NCBI RefSeq assembly: GCF_030463535.1
Contig: NC_132880.1
Coordinates: forward strand, 38,225,342 to 38,289,341
DNA from: Salminus brasiliensis
Taxonomy: Eukaryota > Chordata > Actinopteri > Characiformes > Bryconidae
DNA: 64,000 nt
Direction of reading: 5' to 3'
Shown here: piece after piece, positions 48,608 through 60,772 of the stretch
Numbering within the stretch: the stretch's first letter is position 1
How the letters are laid out: the number at the start of each line of letters is the position of its first letter
Program-made: the position numbers and the translations under genes
Notes under the pieces: model-generated
Database searches by the model: none
The model's input: only the letters and a program-made list of their open reading frames with translations
What the model was told of the DNA's origin: nothing

Positions 48608-49734
48608 TATGAGGGTGAGAAAGTGTCAGTATTGAATTCCTGAAATAACACAGAGTTCTGGGTTCTGGTAGGAACCGGGAAGGAGGAAGTGGTAACCATG
48701 TTCTTACTGCTGCTGTTAAAGAAACCTGTGTTACATTGAGATTTTACCCCAACCTCTTAGACATGCAGGAACTCAGACCCTCCATTCATTCACTCCACAC
48801 ACACACACACACACTTACACTCCTCATTCTGGCCCTGATTAATGGGTTCAAGTGTTTCAATTGTGTGAAATTTCACTTATTGTAACATTCAAGCTTGAGC
48901 AGCTAGAGTGTTTCAGGCTGTCCGACAGGTCCCAGACAGGGTGTCGTTGGGTGTGGCCCTCTTTGCATATGCTATCTGGATTTCCATCACTTGTGAGGCA
49001 GATCCCCTTTGTTCCTGGCTTCATTCTTCTTGCTATCTGCTCCCTGTGCTTCTTCATATGGATAAACACAACTAAACAAAAACGTTACAGCCAGGGCAAG
49101 TCCACCCTGAACCGATATTTCCACTGGATGCTTTGCTGATGAATGCATGCACCCACTGGTGCTTGTGTGTCTGGCCTTTGATAGAGTTGTATAATGGAGT
49201 CTGTCCAAGTGCTCTGTTCTCCCCCATCACTCTGGCCCACTTTCAGGTTTGACCTTTCTGTGCTGATGCTTTAGCACCATTCCACTCCTTCTCCGCTGAG
49301 TCTGACGCTGCAGTTCTGGTAGCAGATGCCAGGACTTGAATGGTACCGTAGGATGCATTTATTCACTATTTTTTAAGTAAACTATTTTCTTTCTTTTTTT
49401 AAAAAAATATTGGTTGGTTGGTTTTGATGTATAACCAGTAAATACGTGATGAGATGGGGTGAAAATGTACAACCCTGTTTAAAACTCAGACTTAAACACG
49501 CTGGTTTGATTAGCTGGTTTATTGCACCGCAATGACTCCTAGGAGCTGCTAAGCAAAGTCCAGCCTACCATAGCTTAGCTTGGTACCATACGAGTTCTGC
49601 CGGACGGTATTGTGGTCCGCCCTGGGTCTGCTCGGTGCAGTGCGTGTTTAGCAAGCTAAAGAGTATGTAGCATTACCTGCTATTGTGACTAGCATGTTAG
49701 GCTGTGGGTAGTGTGTTATCTTGGCGTTAACATA

Positions 49735-49984
49735 CAGTATGTGTCCAGATGTTTGTGGACACCCCTTCTAATGAATGCATTCAGCTACTATAAGCTGACA
49801 CAGATGTGCAAATGCACACACACAGCTTGTCTAGCCCCTGTTGAGAAGTACTGCGAATAGAATAGGACTCTCTGGAGCAGATAAACATGAACCTATTGGT
49901 CTAATGTCAGGCATGGGCTAGAGGGGTATAAAGCCCCCCAGCACTGGGCTGTGGAGCAGTGGAACTGCTGATGATGCAATCCAA
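49735..49984 (-). mobile_element. Truncated family A MITE
   Basis: Begins CAGTATGTGTCCAGATGTTT next to TA, and follows the 2669 copy through GATAAACATGAACCTATTGG and GAGGGGTATAAAGCCCCC, then stops near 49984. The other end is lost. Confidence 0.85.
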
Positions 49985-50844
49985 TTTCTTGCTTTTCGAA
50001 GAGAGGAAGATGAATGAGCCTTCTTTAGTCCATACAGTGTATTAGCTCATGGCTAGAAAGTTAGATCGGGACACTGTGACGCTACTCTTGGCTGTTTGAG
50101 AACCGCTGGAAGTAATATTACCCTATTATATATTATATTAGCCTTATGGTAAAGCCATGTGGCACTCTGACTGAGGAGGCTGGTTAACTGGTCTGTGTTC
50201 AGGGAGCCATGTAAGGCTGCTGCCAGGACAGATCTGGATGTACTCTCCCAGCAGAGAGCACTTCAGTGTTCCTCTGGCTCCAACCTTCCTCACATCAGTG
50301 CTGAAATATGCGGCCATATGTATATGCCGACTTCAGGGTGCCTGCGGAGGGTCAAGTGTCTCAGACTTTTGGTCTGGCAGTTTTCTGCATAACACCGCCA
50401 TAACAGTACCTTACCCTTTATAACAGTATCACTGATGTCAAGCAGTGTTAGTTATCAAATGCTGCCCTACTTTCCCAGCTTCCAGCTCGTATTCATTTAC
50501 TGGAGGTTTTCTTTAATGTGCGCTTCCTCTTTTCCTTTGTTGGGGTCTGTTCAATCATTGATGCTGACAGATAACACGAGCTGTGCATCTTCAGTCTGGT
50601 CTGAAGGTCTATTTTTATGAAAACGTTCTGAAATATTCAGAGGCTTTGGGCTATAGGCACGGCCTGTCCAGACTGCTGCACGGGTCCTCGCCTCAACAAG
50701 TTCCAGCCGTCGGTAGTCTCGCAGTGGCGTCTAGATTCAGTACAAATTCACTGTGGAATGTGAAGTCAATTACTGAAGAGTCTGAAGGCCACGACTCTGC
50801 CTAACCCTAATTTGATTTACTAAAGGGAAAAGCGCAGATTGCAG

Positions 50845-50935
50845 AGCATAGGTTTAGGATTAGGGTTTGGTTTAGGAGTAGGTTTCTGGTGAGGTTTTTG
50901 TTAAGGTCTTGGTAATGACTTTAGGTTAGGGTAAG
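50845..50935. repeat. Degenerate TTAGGG-like repeat
   Basis: Run of variants of GGTTTAGGATTAGGG over about 90 bp. Perfect TTAGGG is rare in it. May be an old telomere-like seed or a dispersed repeat of the same look. Confidence 0.5.
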
Positions 50936-52179
50936 TATAGGAGGAGCTGTGGATAGTTGGACCGACAAGGATATAGCTAAAAATGCACTAGTGTCCCATT
51001 GTAGGTGCGCATACATTCTTGCCTCTGCGAGTCTAAAGTAATGCCGCTTTGTCTGGCAAGCCGTGCATGAAGCAGACATCCAGCATGTGATGTTGCTGTA
51101 GATGGCATACCTGGATCTCCTGATATCACTGGGTGTTACTGGAGTGTAGAGAGTTTACTGAGAGATTAGGGGGAGAAAAATGCTTCCATGGGTCTGAGCT
51201 GTGCTGCAAACCTCCTGCAGTTCAAGAACAGAAAGCCAAAAAAAGTAAAAGTTTCCCTTTTCTCTCAGCCCCTCCCCACTGTGTCTCTATCCTCCCATTT
51301 GTTCACAGCTTAGTCATTGTATGCGTCAAGAAATTATAATTTGCATGATTTTATAGGACACACAGACACACAGAAACACACACACAGACACAAGGTCCTT
51401 GGAACAGTTATTTGGGATGGAGTCAGTATTTCTGTTATCTGGGCCTAAGCCTAGGGGATGGCAGTGGATTCAGTAATTGCGTGAAATAAAGAATTTTCAT
51501 CCTCTTTTAAAAGGGTTCAAGTCAAATTCAAGAGGCATGACCTCTAGTGGTTAAGCAGTAGTGAACACAACACTGGAGCCTGTTTTACCCTTTATATCTA
51601 CTTTTCATTCCCAGCCATGAACAAGAACCTTGCATCTAAAATCTCTTTTTTTAAAGATTTGTCTTTGTGCTCCCCACAAACTCGGGTAGGTGTTAGGTGT
51701 TCAGCCAGAGCGGGCATTTAAACTCCCATGTCAGAGGAGCGTGATGGTGTTAGCATTTTTCTCTGAAGTGTGATGTTGCCCTCTACAACGTTTGGCATCA
51801 TGATAGTGAAACGATTAGCTACTGTGAGAATAGTCGAGTGTATTGGCTGTAATTCTTTGTAATGAGCTCCTGTCTGTTTCAGTCACTACCTGTGTTAGCT
51901 GGTTGGCATCATTAGCTGCAGTTAATAGGTATGTGATTTAATCAGTTCAACACATTACACATATATACAGGGCTTATATAGTGATCCAGAAAGAATATCC
52001 TATAATTCTGTGCCTAACTTTATCCACTTCGCATGTAATAATTCTCTCCATTTTGGAAAAGCACTTCCGATATTATCTCCTGTTTAGCATGTTTCTTGGG
52101 TTTTTTGGGCACAGTGTAGTTTTTGTCCCCAGTTATAAAGGGCAATAATTGGCTTTCTCCATGTTTTAGCCAAACAGAT

Positions 52180-52826
52180 GATATGGGGGTGGAGTGATGG
52201 GGTGTTGAGAAGACAGGGGGTGAGATGATTGGGTGTTGATAAGATGGGGGTGGAGTGATTGGGTGCTGAGGAGCTGGGGGGGTGAATTAATTGGGTGCTG
52301 AGGAGATGGGGGGGAGTGATTGGGTGCTAAGAAGCTGGGGGGGGAGTGATTGGGTGCTGAGGAGATTGGGGGGGGAGTGATTGGGTGCTGAGGAGATTGG
52401 GGTGGAGGGATTGGGTGCGGAGGAGATTGGGGTAGAGGAATTGAGTGCTGAGGAGATTGGGGGGTGGAGGGATTGGGTGCTGAGGAGATTGGGGGGTGGA
52501 GGGATTGGGTGCTGAGGAGATTGGGGGTGGAGGGATTGGGTGCTGAGGAGATTGGGGGTGGAGGGATTGGGTGCTGAGGAGATTGGGGGGTGGAGGGATT
52601 GGGTGCTGAGGAGATTGGGGGTGGAGTAATGGGGTGCTGAGGAGACGGGGTGGGTAGAGTAATGGGGTGTTGAGGAGATGGGGTGGAGTAATGGGCTGTT
52701 GAGGAGACTGGGTGGGTGGAGTAATGGGGTGTTGAGGAGATGGGGTGGAGTAATGGGGTGTTGAGGAGATGGGGTGGAGTAATGGGGTGCTGAGGAGATG
52801 GGGTGGAGTAATGGGGTGCTGAGGAG
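52180..52826. repeat. G-rich minisatellite
   Basis: About 22 units of 28-31 bp. Middle units are near GGAGGGATTGGGTGCTGAGG followed by AGATTGGGGG; distal units (from about 52620) near GGAGTAATGGGGTGTTGAGG followed by AGATGGGGT. Nearly every unit has at least two runs of three or more G on the plus strand, so any two neighbouring units could form a G-quadruplex. Non-coding. Confidence 0.95.
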
Positions 52827-53748
52827 CGTCTCAGACAGACTGACAGGTGATTACTGACCAGGCTCCGGTCCAGGCATTGTTTTCCAAACAGGCGCTGTCA
52901 GGCACCTAATACACATGTGCTGTTGATGGTGATAAAATGATAATTATTATAATGATGATAATTGACTTCCCTTTTTCACTCTTCTCATTTCTGTTGATGA
53001 CCTCCACGCCTCTTTTTTTTAAATGGGCAGTGTGCGTGTGTGATGCTCCATCAGCAAACCTTTACTAAAATCCTCTCAGTTTGCTTTTTTTCCCCTCACT
53101 CTCGCACTCGTTTCTTTTTCTCTTGCTTCTGTTGTATTCTGTCTTGCTCTCTTGGTGTTAAAAGGCTTACTTTGGCACATCGTTTTGTACTCTTTCAGGA
53201 TAAATCAGTTATTATCTCCAAACTGTCTGCACATGTTCATATTTTCAGCCCGCTGCAGCTGTTACTGAATTTTGCAATCTCACCTCACCTAAATTACAGT
53301 CAAACCACAAGACTTAAGAGCCTTTGCCAAAATCCATCCTCACTTTGCTGTGCTGCTGTGTTTTTGTTCGCTAACCCTCCCTAAGCCAACCCCAAATAAG
53401 GTAATCTGACAAGCTGCTGTACAACACGATGAATGAAATTCAACCTAAATAACTCTATGCAGTATTGTGTTGTAGGGCTTTGGCTTCTGTGCTCTGTATT
53501 TCAGAGTGGGGCTTGATGGGTGGTGTCTGATTCTTATTGACATGTACAATCTCTCACACACAATTCCTCAAACTAATTCACCCTCATACTCTCTACTGGG
53601 CTGCTTAAGAGATCAGTCTCCCAGTGACTCTTTACGGTATTAATAATGCATGCTAAATTGCTTTAAGTAAGGCATGCTTCAGTCTGCCTTACAGTAGGCC
53701 TTTGCTGGAGTCCTATTATATGAAGCATACTACTCAGTATTGCTACAC

Positions 53749-53752
<4 letters not shown>

Positions 53753-53804
<52 letters not shown>
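53753..53804. repeat. (GT)n(AT)n microsatellite
   Basis: Fourteen GT units, then about twelve TA units, with TGTGTGCGCGCG again near 53826. Confidence 0.9.
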
Positions 53805-53805
<1 letters not shown>

Positions 53806-56199
53806 ATATAGAAAATATAAATAATGTGTGTGTGCGCGCGCGTGTGTGCATTTTTTTGGAGCTAATAATAATTATTATTAATAATTAATAATAATCAATT
53901 TATATAATTTATTGGATACATTTTTTATGATATAATTCAGAATTATTTACATTATGGATTAATCAGTATATGATTTCTCGATTGATTGTTTTAGTTTATG
54001 GAACTGAAAATAGTGAAAAAGATATTGTTGAGACCCCCCCCCCCCCCCCCCGCAACCCTAAGTTACATACAAGTACACTAAATAAGGAAGTCTATATGAA
54101 CTTGCTCAACACATTGTTTCCCAAAGTCAGTCTTGGGGACTCCATGCTTAAGTGAACCACTTAAGCATGTCTGTGTGAGTCCTGAGGACTTCATTCTCTA
54201 TACAGTTTTGTATTTTTCCTGCACTAACACGTCTCACCTTTCACAAAAGGAGTTCATCATTTGACAGGTAATGTGCTGTAGGTGGCTCCTGAAGTAAGCT
54301 CTGTTCTGATGCAGAACATTACCATTCTTTTACAGGTGATTTTGGGATTTTGGGTCTTTCCTAACAGAATCTTCACCTTGTGAAAGTTACACGATAATAC
54401 AAATGACACTCTTACGGGTAGCTGCCACTTCCGCTCTGGTTTGCCTTCACTTTTAAAGCAGCATTATGTGAGAATTAATGTTTGCTCCTTCACTTTGTCA
54501 TTGGGACGTGTAATTCATTTTTAAACCACTGCTGCAAATACAAATCATGCTCTGAGCCTAACCTCATGGTACACGTACATTTGTTGACAAGGTAGAGGGG
54601 TATTACAGGATTTTACACAAGTATTACACAGCGTTATACACTTCTCCTGAGAGGTCTCTACCAGCTTCCCCAGAGTTCCATAGTGCAGTAGCAGCGTTCT
54701 GGCCCAGAATGGCAATGACCGACCCCATTCGCCTTATTACAGTCAGTGGAGCATCAACATGATTTGGAAGCTGTTATTTAAGCTAAAATTGCTGCTTAAT
54801 GTTGCTTTAACACATTGTTGTTTGATAACTGTTGCTTTCCCAGTTAAAGTGTTTGTGAGAGCGGAGCTAATGATAATTAGACATGCGATATGCACAGCAC
54901 TAATAAGTGCGTAATCTTCCGTTACTTGTTAGCTACGTAAGCTTACGACATCAAACACATCTTGGCTCGTGTAAATTTGCTTTTTAGCTGAGCTGTTGCT
55001 TTAGCCGTCACTAGTCTGTATTCTGGCGTCGCTCCTATCAGCATTTTGAAAACTCCTCATTCTCATTTAGGATGTGCTCCTCTGGAGCCCCACACGCAGC
55101 ACTTTTCTGAATGTCTTCTTCCAAGCTTGGAACCTTGCTCCAGTGAAGCGCAGGAGCATGTAGTGGGCAGGCAGGCCCACTCACATCACAGCACTCCCAC
55201 CGCCTCTTGCTGAGCACACATCAATAGAGGGAGGGAGGGCGAGAGAGAGGGAGACAGAGGGGGAGCAACAAAAGCAGAGAGGAAAAAAGACCCAGAGGAG
55301 GAGGAGGGGGAGGAGAGGAGAAGATGCAGAAGAGTGCCGGCGTTTGTGGCGAATGAATGAAATCTTTCTCCTGGTGGTGGTGCAGTGTCTAATGCTCTCT
55401 CTCGCTTTCTCTCGCTCTTACACACACATACACACATGCATGCACCTTTTAAGCACCCGGTCTTTGATGTTGAGTGTGCATGTGTGCAGCAGTGTGGGAA
55501 ACGCTGTTGAGTAAGAGCTGTGTGAGAATTCTGAAAATAACAGTGTTCTGCAAAATGTTTGGGAATGAAAGGAGCGCTGGAGAAACAGTGGAGGAGGAAT
55601 GAGTTTAATAATGGGCTGCTGTAACCAGTCCATTCTTCTCTTACCCTGTGTGCTTTGTGGTTTTGTCAAGTCTAATATTAACCCTGTCCAGAACAGTATG
55701 TAAGAAATCTAGGTGACCATGCCAGATGGTCTGCGCTTATTAAAACCTATTAAACTCACTCCACCTACAGTACGTTCTTAAACACAAAGGTTCTACAAGG
55801 GTTCTTCATAGAAGAACACTTGCATACATACTTTGTCAGAAACATTCAATTCCATTCTATAGAAATGAAGCCAGAATAGTCCGCTATGCTGTCAAATTTA
55901 TTACCAGACTCTCTGCAATAGAGACCAGAGGTAGATTCAGACTCATTAACTCATTTGGTAGACCCGCCCCATTTCTCCAAGACCGAGCCTGTCTCCGACC
56001 TTCTTTGTTGAGCTTACATCACACAAGAGAAGCTGATTAATGTCTGAATGGTAAAAATTCAGTTTGTGTAAGTTTGACTTACAGCTATCCCATGTAATGG
56101 AGAGAAAGAGTGTGATGCAGCTCCTGGTTGTTTTTATTTATTCATTAGTTTATTCATTAATTAATTTTTTATTTTTACCCATTTTTCACCCAGTGTTTA

Positions 56200-56400
56200 T
56201 ATATAGCCAGTTACCCAACCCATTCATTAGTACTCTCCCCCGTCACATGTAACGCATGCCTCATCCAACACATGCACAAGTGCGCAACACCCGGCAAGAG
56301 CAAGGCCAACCTCTTTCTCTCTTGGGCTCTCACTGCTGATGTCTGGCATCATGACCCGGGATTCAAACCATCAACCCTCAGGTTATAGTGGCAGCGAATC
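56200..56400. repeat. SINE-like fragment
   Basis: Contains AACACCCGGCAAGAGCAAGG, TGATGTCTGGCATCATGACC and a B-box-like CGGGATTCAAACC, then TTATAGTGGCAGCG, as in a repeat common in fish. Boundaries inferred from composition only. Confidence 0.45.
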
Positions 56401-56520
56401 ACCTTATTCCAAGTGTAACTCTTATGGTATAGCCCTTATGTAATCACCTATGCGAATCACCTTATTTCAAGTGTAACCCTTATGGTATAGCCCTTATGTA
56501 ATCACCTATGCGAATCACCT
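56394..56520. repeat. 58-bp tandem duplication
   Basis: 56394-56451 is repeated at 56452-56509 with two or three changes, and a third copy starts (GCGAATCACCT). Directly adjoins the SINE-like fragment. Confidence 0.9.
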
Positions 56521-58549
56521 CTGATTTATCACATTATTTCATTATTTATTTATTTTAAGATTTAGTCCAATTTCCAAAACCGTCTTTGTGGAAAAAACAC
56601 AGTAAAAGAAAAGAAAAATAAAATGAGCCTTTTTATGCAGTCAGAACAGTGGATGCAGAAGACTGAGTACAACACTGCTATGTAGAGGATGCAGATTAAA
56701 CACAAAACAAAATGAGCCACAGTCTGCCACAAGTTTTAATGTTATAAATAATTAATTATGAACCAATACTGTGTTTCTGATTAATTGAATTGATACAGAA
56801 TTGCAAGAAATAACATCATGGTATTTCGATATATCAGTATTTTCTTGAATCCTGGTTTGAAATCCCACTGGAGATAATGACCAACTGGTAGCACTGCACC
56901 CCCCCCCCCCCCCTTTTTTTTTTTTTTTTGAAGTGTTTATTTCAGCTCCACTCTCGACAGGCCTGTAGGCTCTATATAGTGTTTGCTCCAGTCTGTGGGA
57001 GATGTTTCATCAGTGGCCCCAAGAGGCCACCACATCTTCATAACAAAGTTTATGCAAGGTCTCCTTTTTCTACATAATTGTTTTAACCCTGCCTCTATTT
57101 GCACAATGAGAATCGGACACAAAGGGAAGAGCATATCGAGGAGGGTCGAGAGGGACCAGGGTAGGGGGGGAAGAGGGAGTGGGACAGGTGTCTTGAAAAA
57201 GGAATGGAGTCTCAAGAGCCAGGAAGGGTCTGTGGCTGTATGGAGTACAGATGGTTGAGAGAACAGAGCAGGAGTGAGGGTGATGATGGAAATGGAGATG
57301 TTGATTGATGTGAAGTTGAGTGTCTGGGCGTGAGTGTGTTCTGGCTCTCTTGGACGCAGTTGCTTTGTGTGTGGTTGAAGTCTAGGGTGTGTCTATGCTT
57401 TAAGTGGTAGTTCAGTGAAAAACTAAATTTACACATTTTGCCCCCTTAACCTAAATGAAGTAGACCAGCAAATTGTTGTGCAAATTGTGTGCCTAAAATC
57501 ACCACACACTGACTAGCACAGTTTGGTGGTTTCCAAATACACCTCAAATACCCCTCCTAACCCCTCCTAAGAAGCCACAAATGAGCTAAATCAGGTATGT
57601 TCGAGCTGGAGAAACTCAAAACTGGTCTTCCAGGAGTGCAATTGCAGAACCCTACAGTTTTTAAAAAAGGTTCTTTAAAGGTTCTTCAGTGAGAGGGTTT
57701 GCTCCCGCGTCCGCTCCAGAGGTGGGACCTGTCTAAACATTACCAGCGGAATGAATTATCAACTGTTACTTCTAGACACCAGCAGTGGAGGTTTGACACA
57801 GATGATGATGATGATAATTGTAATAATAATAATGATTATTGCAGCACTTTTTTCCTGGGAATTTTAGATGGTCCCTAACTGTGAATCAGCAGAAGTTTCA
57901 GAAATCTACTTTGTACAGTGCTAATTGATAAAATGTATTATTTTTATATTTTAAGGTAAAAAATTATGCAAATATGTAAAGTAGAAATTATGTAAATTAG
58001 TTTTTTATTGTTTTTTTTTTAACTATTACTATTAACTATTAGTTTTTAATATTATTATTAAACTGGGCTACACGGTTGCTTCTGATAATGGGGTTGCCTG
58101 CTGGTGTGAAACAACAGCTGCAGGTAAGAGGAAATAAGACATAGAGGGTTAGACAGGGAAGGGCTGTTGCTGTTGAAATGTTGCTAAAATATGCTTCTTC
58201 GTTAGTTCTGACGGAGCATCAGATGGAGTATGGTCATGAAGATGCCTCAGCACAGCTCCGTTCCATCCGGAATTGATCTGGGAAGAGTGGGGGGTCAGGC
58301 AGTGCTGGTCGATGTGTTCCGCTGTCCACTTTCATTAATCAAGCCCTTGTTTGGAGGGAGAAGCTCATGATGTAAATGAAGTGAGGTAGTGGTAGGTCAT
58401 TGTGTTTGTGTTGTCTCTGTATGAATGAAACATAATTAATAACGTAGATGGAATGAGAAGTGGATAAATGTGTGTTATTGATGGGAGTGAAAGTTTTCTT
58501 AATTGAAAGATAACTAAGATTTAAAAGATTCAATAAAAGAACCTGCACT

Positions 58550-59006
58550 GGACTGTAGTCCATCTGTTTCTTTGCATATCATGTTAACCTACTTTCACCC
58601 TGATAAACACTGCATCCACTCACTGTCCACTTTATTAGATGCTCCTACCTAGTCTGTCCATTTTGCAGAGGAAGCTTGGTCATCCTCTAGTCCTTTATCA
58701 GTGGTCACAGGACGCTGCCCACAGGATGCTGGTGGCTGGCTATTTCTGGTTGGTGGACTGTTCTCAGTCCAGCAGTGATGCTGAGGCGTTTAAACACTCC
58801 AGCAGCACTGCTGCGTCTGATCCACTCGTATCAGCACAACACACAATAACACTCCACCACCATGTAAGGGTCACTGCAGTGCTGAGAATGACCCACCACC
58901 CAAATATTAGCTGCTCTGTGGTGGTCCTGTGAGGTCCTGGGCATTGAACAGCCAGGGGAAAGGAAGCATACAAAGTATGTAGAGAAACAGATGGACTACA
59001 GTCTGG
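58550..59006. mobile_element. Fold-back element
   Basis: Inverted arms of about 27 bp: GGACTGTAGTCCATCTGTTT at 58550 and its inverse AAACAGATGGACTACAGTCT at 58986. The interior carries CCAGCAGTGATGCTGAGGCG and CCACTTTATTAGATGCTCC, seen in a common fish repeat. No transposase. Confidence 0.7.
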
Positions 59007-59090
59007 AATTATAGAACTACAAAGTGGTGCTACATGGTAAGTGGAGCTGATACAGTGGGTCATACTGCGATACTTTGAAATATCAATATT

Positions 59091-59185
59091 TTCAAGTCAA
59101 GTCAAGTGGGTTTATTGTCATTTCAACTACATACAGAGTACACAGTGAAACGAAACAACGTTCCTCCAGGATTTTCTTTCACCCC
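59091..59185. repeat. Interspersed repeat fragment
   Basis: Starts with tandem AAGTC units, then GTACACAGTGAAACGAAACA and ACGTTCCTCCAGGA, a common fish repeat. Related at its AAGTC start to 22855. Confidence 0.55.
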
Positions 59186-59921
59186 TATGGAAGAACAATG
59201 TCTGTAATGGAGATAGTGTGAGTGTGAAGTACCTTTTAAAGGTCTAAAGAACCTTCACCTGTTTTACTAATTTAAAGGTTCTTATCTCTACTCTCGCGCA
59301 TCTCTATTACAAACATGGGGCCTCATTTACCAACCGCTCTTGAGAAGAAATTTCTTCTTAAAATAACCCACTTACATCATTATCACGACGATCTTGACAT
59401 TCACCAACGTTTTGGGATTTGTTCTGTTTACGAGAACAATAAGAACTATTTTTGCAGGAACATAGCTGTGAACAGTTCTGTCTCTTAAAACACATCATCA
59501 ATCTGTCGTTGACTTTTTGTTTGGATTTTTTTCCAAGAACAATTTAAAGAATATTCTCATAAAGAGATTAGTGTGTGAATCCCATGGTTCTAAGGTGGAA
59601 CCAAAAGTGGCATCTCTCAGAACTTGAAGCAGCTTTATTTTTAAGCGTTGAAATGGAAAATGATTATTTACCCCTGCTATGACTGTGTAATTTGTTGCTG
59701 GAGATATGTAAGCATGGGCTAATTAGCCTTAATAGCAAGCACAGTGAGAGAAGACAGCAATTCATCGTTCACTCATTGCTTCAGTCAACATTATATAATC
59801 CTCCTGCTGATGTTATTTGGCAGCTCCTTTAGCTCTGTGTAAATGGGGATTCTCTCCTACATGAGTGATGGGCTCCATGGGTCTTATACTTTACACTGAC
59901 ACACAATACATACACATGCAT

Positions 59922-59956
<35 letters not shown>
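59922..59956. repeat. (CA)n microsatellite
   Basis: About 17 CA units. Confidence 0.95.
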
Positions 59957-59957
<1 letters not shown>

Positions 59958-60699
59958 CTGTGCAGGCAAATGGTAGACAGCAGACTATGAGACAGCAGGT
60001 GTGTATGGGTGTGACTGGACTGTGTATGCATGTAGATGGCCTGCATTCCCCCCAAACAGCTGGTACTCCAGGTTCTGCACCTGGAATGTGCCACCTCATA
60101 GCTTCAGTTGGACTGGAGAAAACGACCCTTCTGGGGTTTCTGCTCCTTGAAGGCTGCTCCTGTATGAGGGTCTTTTTTTCTACTCCTCACCCCCCCCCCC
60201 CCCTCTTTTTTTCTGTGAGGGCTTGTCCAGTCCTGTTTCGAGAGTTTGGTTTGTTCTGATCCGTCGGCGCTCTGCTCCCCCGCTGTGTGCAGAAGTGGGT
60301 CAGTGCTCCCTTTGAGACTTGCTGGCATCTCAGGCATGTGTTTGAGACCTTCACTTGGGACAGGTGCTGTGCTCTCTTGCTAAGACCTTAGGGCAGTGTT
60401 TCATACAGTGGAGATATCTGATCTGCATTGGGTGTGTGCAGGGGTGGGGGCTGTGACAAACGGGTAAAACAGATTGGCCCATAATTTTTTTTCCATTCAT
60501 ATCAAGTAGATACAGCTCTAAAGCCCCCGTTCTGTGAAGTTCTGCTTCTGGATCCTCCATCACTTTCCTGTCTTCTATTCCTATTTTCTCTCATCCTCGT
60601 ACTTTATCTTGTCTCTGTAGTTTTGCACCATTTTTAACAACCTCTCTGGGTAGACTGTTCCTCCCTGAATGCCTCTCCTCAGTGCTGTGTGCTGAAGTA

Positions 60700-60700
<1 letters not shown>

Positions 60701-60770
<70 letters not shown>
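60701..60770. repeat. (GT)n microsatellite
   Basis: About 34 GT units, the longest in the window. Confidence 0.95.

Positions 60771-60772
<2 letters not shown>

Noticed and set aside
48313..48699. 128-codon minus-strand ORF
   Set aside because: Made by translating the long TG microsatellite into Thr-His repeats. The same holds for the ORFs at 16093-16338, 16208-16732, 60591-60812 and 62663-63007.
50845..50935. Interstitial telomere as a chromosome fusion scar
   Set aside because: Units are too degenerate and too few; a dispersed repeat explains it equally well.
58088..58123. ATG plus 12 codons (MGLPAGVKQQLQ) before a good GTAAGAG donor
   Set aside because: Ends in phase 0, whereas the clear macf1 first exons end in phase 1, so it could not join the same downstream exon in frame.
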